Assembly (NCBI GenBank): GCA_905235345.1
Contig: CAJOLO010000221.1
Span: 1-5,237, forward strand
Length of the DNA: 5,237 nt
Direction of reading: 5' to 3'
From: an uncultured Lachnospiraceae bacterium
GTDB lineage: Bacteria; Bacillota; Clostridia; Lachnospirales; Lachnospiraceae
Below, piece by piece: positions 1 to 5,237 of the stretch. The notes under the pieces were generated by a model. It did not search any database, was not told the origin of the DNA, and was given only the letters and a program-made list of their open reading frames with translations. Position numbers and translations under genes: made by a program. Each line of letters starts with the position of its first letter. Positions within the stretch are counted from its first letter, which is position 1.

Positions 1-1
1 T

Positions 2-367
2 TCAAAGGTATATAAGACGGCTGAATGCGAGTATGGTGACTGGGTTGATCTGGATTATCTTTTTAAGCACTATGACAAGGATTATAAAGTTATCATAGTG
101 GGTGATGCTCAGATGGCACCGGAAGAACTTTTTGATAAAAACGGTAATTACAGAGGACCGAATGACGGAATGTCCGGTTACGAATGGAATCAGCTTCTAC
201 TTAGCAAGTACAAGAAATGTGTATGGCTCAATCCTCGCTATCATAAGGAGCTTACAAGGATGCATTGGATGGAGTCGGAGGACACGCTTTCAAAGCTTTA
301 TCATATGTACACGCTTTCTGTAGATGGAATAAAGGAAGCGATTACTTATCTTATGAAAGCGAAGTAA
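2..367 (+). CDS. VWA-domain protein, CoxE-like (C-terminal part; 5' end outside window)
   Basis: The reading frame is open from the first bases of the window and ends at TAA 365-367, giving 121 residues of a longer protein. It resembles the C-terminal part of CoxE-like von Willebrand factor A proteins. Seen directly: a hydrophobic strand followed by GDAQMAP (residues 34-40), a YEWNQLL segment, then KCVWLNP (about 72-78) and a terminal helix with LSVDGIKEAITYLMK. Strand-GDAxMAP and VWLNP followed by a final 'xDGIxxAIxxL' helix are typical of this group. The MIDAS DxSxS motif should lie upstream and cannot be checked. Related proteins are often encoded beside a MoxR-type AAA+ ATPase and are thought to act with it as a chaperone-like pair; that partner is not in the window. 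An in-frame ATG at 98 lies inside the domain and is not the true start. hflX follows after 25 bases, so the two are probably co-transcribed. The precise role is unknown. Confidence 0.75.
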   Translation, partial: SKVYKTAECEYGDWVDLDYLFKHYDKDYKVIIVGDAQMAPEELFDKNGNYRGPNDGMSGYEWNQLLLSKYKKCVWLNPRYHKELTRMHWMESEDTLSKLYHMYTLSVDGIKEAITYLMKAK

Positions 368-392
368 GTGTTTTTGGAGGACATTAATATAG

Positions 393-1619
393 ATGATGCA
401 TGAAAACAGGGAAGAACTTGAATATGTAATATTGGTTGCTGTAGATGTCAGTTCTCAGAATATGAATACCTATGATGCTGACAACTCTCTGGATGAACTT
501 GCTGAACTGGCTGACACTGCAGGTGCGGTTGTTGTCGGCAGGCTTGTTCAGAAACTGGCAACATATATTGGTAGTGGTAAGATTGATGAATTGAAGATTT
601 TGATCAATGCAACGAATGCAACCGGAATTATAACTGATGATGAACTTTCACCCTCACAGATGGCTAATCTTTCAAGAGAACTGGATGTGAAAGTCATGGA
701 TAGAACAATGGTTATTCTGGACATTTTTGCTGCACATGCCAGAACTTCCGAAGGAAAGATGCAGGTAGAACTGGCGCAATTAGAGTACAGGCTGTCAAGA
801 CTTACCGGAAAGGGTACAATGTCAAGACTGGGTGGAGGAATCGGGACAAGAGGTCCCGGTGAGAAGAAGCTTGAGCAGGACAGACGTGTTATCCGCAAAC
901 GTGTAGCACAATTAAAACGTGAAATCAACGATATGACATCACATAGAGAGACTACAAGAAAAAGCAGAGAGCGGGGAAGATATCCTGTATTTGCCATTGT
1001 AGGATACACCAATGTAGGAAAATCTACCCTGTTGAATGCTCTGACCGGAGCAGGAATATTAGCCGAGGATAAATTGTTTGCCACGTTGGATACCACAACC
1101 AGAGTTTATGAGTATAAGAAAGCATCCGGCAAACAGAAGATTCTATTAACAGATACTGTCGGGTTTATAAGAAAGCTGCCTCATGATCTTATTGATGCGT
1201 TCCGAAGTACATTGGAGGAAGCAAAATACGCTGATTACATTCTTCATGTTGTGGATGCATCCTCTGATAATCGTGATGCGGAGATGAAAGTAGCATATAA
1301 TACGTTAGATACACTTGGTATAACCGGAAAAAAGATCATCACCATCTTCAACAAGATCGATAAGATAACAGATGATGATATGCGTATGGGATTATTTGAT
1401 CTCCGTGCAGTTAAGTATCTTTCAATATCAGCAAAGGAAGGAACCGGTTTAAATGAATTACCTGACGTTATAGATTCCGTACTTCGTGAAGACCGGCATT
1501 TGATAGAGCGTTTATTCGGATATAATGAAATGTCTGCAATTGCCGAGATTAAGCGTAACGGAGAAGTGATAGAAGAAGAGTACCTTGATGACGGAATCCG
1601 GATACGGGCTTACGTGTGA
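393..1619 (+). CDS. hflX: GTPase HflX, ribosome-associated (50S-binding) GTP-binding protein
   Basis: The 408-residue product is a complete HflX, a cytoplasmic GTPase of the Obg-HflX group that binds the 50S subunit and, in studied bacteria, splits stalled or heat-damaged ribosomes. The N-terminal HflX domain covers about residues 10-130 (VGRLVQKLATYIGSGK is the family's substrate-like segment), followed by the glycine-rich GGGIGTRGPGE at 147-157 and a basic coiled-coil linker. The G domain shows G1 GYTNVGKS (204-211), G2 TTTR (234-237), G3 DTVGF (254-258), G4 NKID (320-323) and G5 SAK (346-348). A short C-terminal domain ends at residue 408, within the usual family length. ATG 393 is the earliest possible start, because an in-frame TAG lies immediately before it (390-392). 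GGAGG at 376-380 is 12 bases away, rather far; ATG 396 is an alternative but even farther. The 25-base gap from the VWA gene suggests one operon. No intrinsic terminator with a T tract follows, but a palindromic repeat does. Confidence 0.96.
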   Translation: MMHENREELEYVILVAVDVSSQNMNTYDADNSLDELAELADTAGAVVVGRLVQKLATYIGSGKIDELKILINATNATGIITDDELSPSQMANLSRELDVKVMDRTMVILDIFAAHARTSEGKMQVELAQLEYRLSRLTGKGTMSRLGGGIGTRGPGEKKLEQDRRVIRKRVAQLKREINDMTSHRETTRKSRERGRYPVFAIVGYTNVGKSTLLNALTGAGILAEDKLFATLDTTTRVYEYKKASGKQKILLTDTVGFIRKLPHDLIDAFRSTLEEAKYADYILHVVDASSDNRDAEMKVAYNTLDTLGITGKKIITIFNKIDKITDDDMRMGLFDLRAVKYLSISAKEGTGLNELPDVIDSVLREDRHLIERLFGYNEMSAIAEIKRNGEVIEEEYLDDGIRIRAYV

Positions 1620-1648
1620 AGTATCATATCTATGAAGCGTAGCTGAAT

Positions 1649-1751
1649 CAATGTCAGTAAATTAAGCCTTCCCCCTTGGGGGAAGGTGGCAGCAAATCAA
1701 AGATTTGCTGACGGATGAGGCAAAACCACAAAGTTTAAGTTATTGACATTG
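1649..1751. repeat. Nested palindromic intergenic repeat (MITE/REP-like), two inner hairpins and outer inverted repeats
   Basis: Three layers of symmetry are visible. The first inner hairpin is a perfect 9-bp inverted repeat: CCTTCCCCC (1667-1675), TT, GGGGGAAGG (1678-1686). The second is CAGCAAATC (1690-1698), AAA, GATTTGCTG (1702-1710), also perfect over 9 bp. Both lie between GCCT (1666-1669) and AGGC (1718-1721). Outside these, CAATGTCAGTAAATTAAGC (1649-1667) matches the reverse complement of the stretch ending at 1751 at 16 of 19 positions. The core CCTTCCCCC..GGGGGAAGGTGGCAGC..GCTGACGGATGAGGC resembles a short repeat I recall as common in genomes of gut Clostridia; this is recollection, not a search. 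There is no coding capacity and no clear target-site duplication. Lacking a T tract it is a poor intrinsic terminator, but as RNA it would fold strongly and could protect the hflX mRNA end. It nearly fills the 1620-1768 gap and ends just before the next gene's ribosome binding site. Confidence 0.75.
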
Positions 1752-1768
1752 GGCAGAAGGGTTTAATT

Positions 1769-2452
1769 ATGAACATATATGAAAAAGTTAAGTTTATATT
1801 AAAGATCATATATGAAGCAGGCAGTGTGTGTGTATTTATTTTTCTCATCAGATGGCTTTTTTTGTTACTGTCAAGGAATCCGGATAAGAAGAAAAGGCAT
1901 AAAACAGCTACGGTGTTATTGGTCTTTTTTATCATATCTTTCACTGCAATTGTTGCCGATGTTATTATAGCGGCCAAACAATATGCAAGACCTGTTGATA
2001 TTAATGATCTTCCGAAATTTAATGTTGCATCAGATAATCTTAAAAACGGAGTATGGGATGAACAGATAGGAGCTAAGCATGGCAATGTATCCCCGGAGCT
2101 TTCATGGGATAAGAATGAATATGCTGCAAAGTATGCCATTGTTATGATCGACCATGACGGAAATGACTGGCTGCACTGGTTCGCACTTACGGACAAGACA
2201 AGTGTGGATGAGGGGACGTTCAATGGTGAAAATAATGGATATGTCGGACCGTATCCGCCGTCAGGAACACACAACTATACTGTGTATGTGTTTGCATTGA
2301 AGGGTGATACGAATAATCCTGACATTCAGTTGGACAAAGGTGGAACTGAACTTAAGGATATAATTGACCAATTAAATTCAGGCAGATATGATAACGATTA
2401 TAACAATATAAAGTCTGTCGGAATAATTGAAGGAAGTTACAGTGCTGATTAA
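1769..2452 (+). CDS. Membrane-anchored PEBP-family (YbhB/YbcL-like) protein
   Basis: The 227-residue product has two hydrophobic segments (about 17-34 and 46-69) joined by the very basic loop RNPDKKKRHK (36-45), then a soluble domain from about residue 78. By the positive-inside rule the loop is cytoplasmic and the C-terminal domain faces outward; this is inference. The soluble part matches the phosphatidylethanolamine-binding protein fold: SPELSW, then DHDGNDWLHW (128-137) in place of the usual DPDAP..WxHW, then GPYPPSGTHNY (160-170), the family signature, then a VYVFAL strand. The loop between DHD and WLHW is shorter than in typical family members. Bacterial PEBP-like proteins bind small anions or phosphorylated ligands, but their roles are poorly known; most are soluble or have a simple signal peptide, so a two-helix anchor is less usual. 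AGAAGG at 1755-1760 lies 8 bases before ATG 1769. The palindromic repeat separates it from hflX, so co-transcription is uncertain. Specific function unknown. Confidence 0.85.
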   Translation: MNIYEKVKFILKIIYEAGSVCVFIFLIRWLFLLLSRNPDKKKRHKTATVLLVFFIISFTAIVADVIIAAKQYARPVDINDLPKFNVASDNLKNGVWDEQIGAKHGNVSPELSWDKNEYAAKYAIVMIDHDGNDWLHWFALTDKTSVDEGTFNGENNGYVGPYPPSGTHNYTVYVFALKGDTNNPDIQLDKGGTELKDIIDQLNSGRYDNDYNNIKSVGIIEGSYSAD

Positions 2453-2499
2453 ATCATTTAATGACATATTGTAAAATGAGCAATAGATACTAATTATTC

Positions 2500-2528
2500 T
2501 TGTAAATCCTCTGATGGTATAATATAAT
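2500..2528 (+). promoter_or_regulatory. Putative sigma-A promoter for miaB
   Basis: TTGTAA (2500-2505, 4 of 6 to TTGACA) is followed after 17 bases by a perfect TATAAT (2523-2528). An overlapping TGGTATAAT (2515-2523) also fits an extended -10. Transcription would start near 2535, just before the hairpin at 2542-2578 and about 95 bases upstream of miaB. The surrounding DNA is AT-rich, so chance matches are possible. Confidence 0.5.
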
Positions 2529-2541
2529 GAATTATTGACTA

Positions 2542-2578
2542 AAGAGAGAGTATCATAACATAATAAGTACTCTCTTTT
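2542..2578 (+). terminator. Hairpin with T-rich tail in the PEBP gene-miaB gap (terminator or leader hairpin)
   Basis: AGAGAGTA (2545-2552) pairs with TACTCTCT (2568-2575). One G-T and two A-T pairs extend the stem to 2542/2578; the loop is 15 bases. The right arm runs into TTTT (2575-2578), as in a weak intrinsic terminator. It may end the PEBP-gene transcript, but it sits after the promoter candidate at 2500-2528, so it would also be the first structure in the miaB leader. The AT-rich stem and long loop make it a modest terminator. The rest of 2453-2628 shows nothing else supportable. Confidence 0.4.
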
Positions 2579-2628
2579 CAGTATGAATTAATGGTATAGC
2601 AATAAAATACCCCTGAAGGAGATAATAA

Positions 2629-4024
2629 ATGAACACAAACGAAAATGAAGCACTTCGTCAGAAAGAGATTATGGAACGATTGAAAGTGCGAATAGCAGAT
2701 ATATCAAAGGAATTGGGACGCCCGCTTACATATTGCAGCGTATGCTTCGGGTGTCAGATGAATGCCAAGGACAGTGAAAAGTTAGAAGGTATTCTCGAAA
2801 CTATCGGATATGTAAGAACAGAGCGTGAGGACTGTGATTTCCTCATTATGAATACCTGTACTGTCCGTGAAAATGCTAATCTTCGTGTTTACGGAAGACT
2901 GGGACAACTAAAAAAATATAAGAAGAAAAATCCACACATGATGATCGCCCTATGCGGCTGCATGATGCAGGAAAGTCTTGTGGTGGAGAAGATCAAGCAG
3001 AGCTACCGGCATGTTGATATCATTTTCGGTACTCATAACGTATTCAAACTGGCTGAACTAATTGAAACGAAACTAAATACAAATGATATGGTCATAGATA
3101 TATGGGATGGTACTTCCGAGATTGTGGAGGATCTGCCCAGTGAGCGCAAATACGATTTTAAATGTGGTGTCAACATTATGTTTGGCTGCAACAACTTCTG
3201 TACATTCTGCATTGTTCCTTATGTACGTGGGCGTGAACGCTCCAGACGTCCGGAAGATATCATTAAAGAGATAGAAGAGTTGGTGGCAGATGGCGTAGTC
3301 GAGGTTATGTTATTAGGTCAAAATGTAAATTCATACGGAAAGACTTTGGAGCCGAAGATCACTTTTGCTGAGCTATTACAACAGATCGAACAGATTGAGG
3401 GATTAAAGAGAATACGTTTCATGACTTCACACCCTAAGGATCTGTCTGATGAGCTTATTGAGGTTATGGCAAAGTCAAAGAAGATATGCAGACATCTGCA
3501 TTTACCTGTTCAGTCCGGAAGCAGCAAAGTTTTAAAGGACATGAACAGACACTACACTAAGGAACAGTATCTTGCATTGGTAGACAAGATTAGAAAAGCA
3601 ATGCCTGATATATCATATTATTGTTGGATTTCCTACCGAAACAGAAGAAGACTTCCGGGAGACACTTGATGTTGTAAGGCAGGTGCGATATGACTCAGCA
3701 TTTACGTTCATTTATTCCCGGAGAACAGGAACTCCGGCTGCAGGTATGGAATATGCTTCAACAGATGAAGAGATTAAAGAACGTTTTGATATACTGCTTA
3801 ATGAAGTACAGCATATTGCAAAAGAGACCTGCGGACGTTATGAAGGCACAACTTCCGAGGTGTTGGTGGAAGGCATTAACGAGCAGGATTCAAGCCTTGT
3901 GACAGGACGTCTTAGTAACAATCTGCTGGTTCACTTTCCGGGCACGCCGGATATGATCGGGAAGTTTATGGATGTGAAACTTACGGAATCAAAAGGATTT
4001 TATTATCTGGGCGAATTAGTGTAG
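2629..4024 (+). pseudogene. miaB: tRNA-2-methylthio-N6-dimethylallyladenosine synthase MiaB, frameshifted
   Basis: MiaB is a radical-SAM enzyme that adds the methylthio group to i6A37 in tRNAs reading UNN codons. From ATG 2629 (AAGGAG at 2616-2621, 7-base spacing) the frame codes for an N-terminal extension of about 30 residues and the MTTase domain with cluster cysteines C42 (GCQMN), C77 (MNTCTV) and C111 (GCMMQ). The radical-SAM motif is C187-x3-C191-x2-C194, followed by LGQNVNSYG and HLHLPVQSGS. Around codon 329 (3613-3616) homology leaves this frame, which then runs out of frame to TGA 3667-3669. MiaB homology resumes at 3617 in another frame (IIVGFPTETEEDF) and continues through the TRAM domain to TAG 4022-4024. 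Four residues expected between DIS and IIVGF (about LTTD) are absent, so roughly 11 bases are lost. The two pieces total 464 codons, normal length apart from the gap. As written, the product ends at 346 residues without the end of the barrel or the TRAM domain. True mutation and assembly error cannot be told apart here. Confidence 0.9.
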
Positions 4025-4084
4025 GTTAAGATAAATAATATTTAACAATAAATTACATCATATGTCAGAATTATGTAACGATGA

Positions 4085-4089
4085 TAGGA
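4085..4089 (+). promoter_or_regulatory. Ribosome binding site that fixes the clpS start
   Basis: AGGAG lies 9 bases before ATG 4099 and falls inside the coding stretch that would result from the upstream in-frame ATG at 4081. No comparable Shine-Dalgarno sequence lies ahead of 4081, so 4099 is the better start. Confidence 0.75.
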
Positions 4090-4098
4090 GCAAGAAGT

Positions 4099-4398
4099 AT
4101 GGCTGTACAAAGATCCACACAGGAATATACAAGAACGAAGGTTAAAGAACCGGGACATTACAATGTAATAATGATCAATGATGATTTTACATCCATGGAA
4201 TTTGTGGTTGAGATACTTATCAGCATCTTTCATAAGGATCCTAAAAGTGCGGAAGCAATCATGATGCAAGTTCATAAGAACGGAAAAGCAATTGTTGGAA
4301 CGTACCCGTATGATATTGCTCTTACAAAGACTAATACAGCCATGATTAGAGCAAGAAATGAGGGCTTTCCGTTTAGAATGATTATTGAAGAAACATGA
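4099..4398 (+). CDS. clpS: ATP-dependent Clp protease adaptor ClpS
   Basis: The product has 99 residues, close to the usual ClpS length. ClpS is a small cytoplasmic adaptor that binds N-degron substrates (bulky hydrophobic N-terminal residues) and docks on the N-domain of ClpA for degradation by ClpAP. Seen directly: a flexible N-terminal tail of about 18 residues, YNVIMINDD with N27-D28-D29 (the acidic residues that hold the substrate alpha-amino group), TSMEFVVEIL, the IMMQVHKNGKAIVG helix-loop with H59 (pocket histidine), and a final strand region around PFRMIIEE. ATG 4099 is preferred over ATG 4081 because AGGAG (4085-4089) is well placed for it. The 74-base gap after miaB has no clear promoter or terminator, so clpS may be read from the miaB transcript. 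clpA follows after 39 bases, matching the functional partnership. Confidence 0.94.
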   Translation: MAVQRSTQEYTRTKVKEPGHYNVIMINDDFTSMEFVVEILISIFHKDPKSAEAIMMQVHKNGKAIVGTYPYDIALTKTNTAMIRARNEGFPFRMIIEET

Positions 4399-4413
4399 TT
4401 CCGTCTTTATAAT
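4385..4413 (+). promoter_or_regulatory. Putative internal promoter ahead of clpA
   Basis: TTGAAG (4385-4390, 4 of 6 to TTGACA) and a perfect TATAAT (4408-4413) are separated by 17 bases, straddling the end of clpS. The start point would be near 4420, leaving a leader of about 18 bases that still contains AGGAGG (4423-4428). It could give clpA expression independent of clpS. AT-rich DNA makes a chance match plausible. Confidence 0.35.
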
Positions 4414-4437
4414 CCTGAAAATAGGAGGATATTTGTA

Positions 4438-5237
4438 ATGAATATGTCATTGTCAGCCTCTAAATTAATAGAGGATGCAATAAAATATGCAAAAAATAAT
4501 AAATATGAGTATATAACACCGGAATTGCTTCTTCTTTTTATTTCAACGGACGAATGTTTTTGTGAAGCCTTTGAAGATTGTGGCGGGAATATAAGGAGTT
4601 TAACCGATGACCTCAAAAATTATATTAAGGTATATATACTAAAGATTGACGATGTTGCCCCTGAGTTATCTGCCGGTACATTGTATGCACTTACATATGC
4701 GGAGCAGTCGGCTATAAACAGCGGTTGCGATGAGGTGGATATAAGACATATTCTACATGGTCTGTGGCAACTTAATGATTCCTATGCCGTATATTATATG
4801 GAAAAACAGGAGGTTATCGAAGCAGAACTTCTTAGTATGATGGCAGCAATAGAAGAGGAAGAACTGTCATTTATAGATAATGAAGATGATTTTCATAATA
4901 CAGCCGATACCAATGACAAAGAAGAGTCATATGATAATACCGGTCAGGAAATTATTGGTGATAGCCATAATAATGAATTATTCCGGAAGGATAATGTTCA
5001 GGGAATATTCAGAGATAATAAAGCAACAGGAAAAATAATTAAGAAACATTCACCAAAAGGCAGTAAAGAATCCATAAGGCTATACGCCCCATGCTTAAAT
5101 GATACCCTCAATGATGTAAATCCATTGATCGGGAGGGATGAAGAGCTTGAAAGAACAATTCAGATTCTATGCAGAAAAGACAAGAATAACCCGCTGCATA
5201 TTGGAGAACCGGGAGTAGGTAAGACTGCAATAACTTA
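4438..5237 (+). CDS. clpA: ATP-dependent Clp protease ATP-binding subunit ClpA (N-terminal part; 3' end outside window)
   Basis: The frame is open from ATG 4438 to the window end (266 full codons). ClpA is a hexameric AAA+ unfoldase that feeds substrates, including those delivered by ClpS, to ClpP. AGGAGG (4423-4428) lies 9 bases before the start. Residues 1 to about 140 form the Clp N-domain, with two repeat-like halves (SASKLIEDAIKYAKNN..ITPELLLLFI and LYALTYAEQSAINSG..VDIRHILHGL). Residues about 140-215 are a hydrophilic linker rich in Asp, Glu, Asn and Lys. The D1 AAA+ module begins with NPLIGRDEELERTIQILCRK, and Walker A GEPGVGKT is at 256-263. From memory, E. coli ClpA has this motif near residue 214, so the linker here is about 40 residues longer. 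ClpC or ClpB are alternatives, but adjacency to clpS and the N-domain favour ClpA. D2 and the ClpP-docking loop are not in the window. Confidence 0.92.
   Translation, partial: MNMSLSASKLIEDAIKYAKNNKYEYITPELLLLFISTDECFCEAFEDCGGNIRSLTDDLKNYIKVYILKIDDVAPELSAGTLYALTYAEQSAINSGCDEVDIRHILHGLWQLNDSYAVYYMEKQEVIEAELLSMMAAIEEEELSFIDNEDDFHNTADTNDKEESYDNTGQEIIGDSHNNELFRKDNVQGIFRDNKATGKIIKKHSPKGSKESIRLYAPCLNDTLNDVNPLIGRDEELERTIQILCRKDKNNPLHIGEPGVGKTAIT

Noticed and set aside
548..1096. A 182-codon open frame on the minus strand inside hflX
   Set aside because: It is antisense to a clearly conserved GTPase and shows no recognisable domain.
1667..1710. Intrinsic terminator of hflX
   Set aside because: Both hairpins are strong but neither is followed by a T tract on the + strand, so classical rho-independent termination is not supported.
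1743..1748. Perfect TTGACA in the right arm of the palindrome as a -35 box for the PEBP gene
   Set aside because: No -10 hexamer occurs at 16-18 bases; that position falls on the start codon. The match is part of the inverted repeat.
1735..2274. A 179-codon open frame on the minus strand opposite the PEBP gene
   Set aside because: The + strand frame carries the PEBP signature and a ribosome binding site; the antisense product has no recognisable features.
3616..3669. Programmed ribosomal frameshifting in miaB
   Set aside because: There is no slippery heptamer or strong downstream stem at the junction, and a simple frame change would still leave the conserved four-residue segment missing, so a deletion or assembly error fits better.
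3683..4024. An independent small gene starting at GTG 3683
   Set aside because: The translation is the continuation of MiaB (barrel end plus TRAM domain), homology extends upstream of the GTG to 3617, and no good ribosome binding site precedes it.
4025..4098. A dedicated clpS promoter
   Set aside because: The gap is AT-rich, but I found no pair of -35 and -10 hexamers with acceptable spacing.
4042..4275. Minus-strand open frame over clpS
   Set aside because: It is a shadow of clpS, which has intact family motifs on the + strand.
4407..4616. Minus-strand open frame over the start of clpA
   Set aside because: It is a shadow of the ClpA N-domain coding sequence; no independent support.

Overview
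The window looks like ordinary chromosomal DNA of a low-to-moderate GC Gram-positive anaerobe. The protein sequences (HflX, a MiaB with a long N-terminal extension, a ClpS/ClpA pair) and a characteristic palindromic repeat point to a clostridial gut lineage, most plausibly Lachnospiraceae. That assignment comes from family resemblance read by eye, not from a search. All genes read on the + strand.

Layout. Bases 2-367 hold the C-terminal end of a CoxE-like VWA-domain protein that starts outside the window. After 25 bases comes hflX (393-1619), a complete ribosome-associated GTPase gene with all its G motifs. The gap 1620-1768 is almost filled by a nested palindromic repeat (1649-1751). Bases 1769-2452 encode a two-helix membrane protein carrying a PEBP (YbhB/YbcL-like) domain, probably outside the cell. 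The gap 2453-2628 holds a promoter candidate (TTGTAA, 17 bases, TATAAT) followed directly by a hairpin with a T-rich tail. Then comes miaB (2629-4024), the tRNA ms2i6A37 methylthiotransferase gene, which is broken: the reading frame shifts near 3616, where about 11 bases of a conserved segment appear to be missing. Last are clpS (4099-4398) and the first 266 codons of clpA (4438 to the window end), the adaptor and unfoldase of the N-degron protease ClpAP.

How the genes fit together. HflX (ribosome rescue), MiaB (tRNA hypermodification) and ClpS/ClpA (protein quality control) are housekeeping functions around translation and proteostasis. Only ClpS and ClpA are known direct partners. I see no defence system, CRISPR array, tRNA, rRNA or transposase, and no convincing new system. 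The points most worth a second look are the miaB lesion, the nested palindrome after hflX, the membrane-anchored PEBP protein, and the long hydrophilic linker in ClpA.
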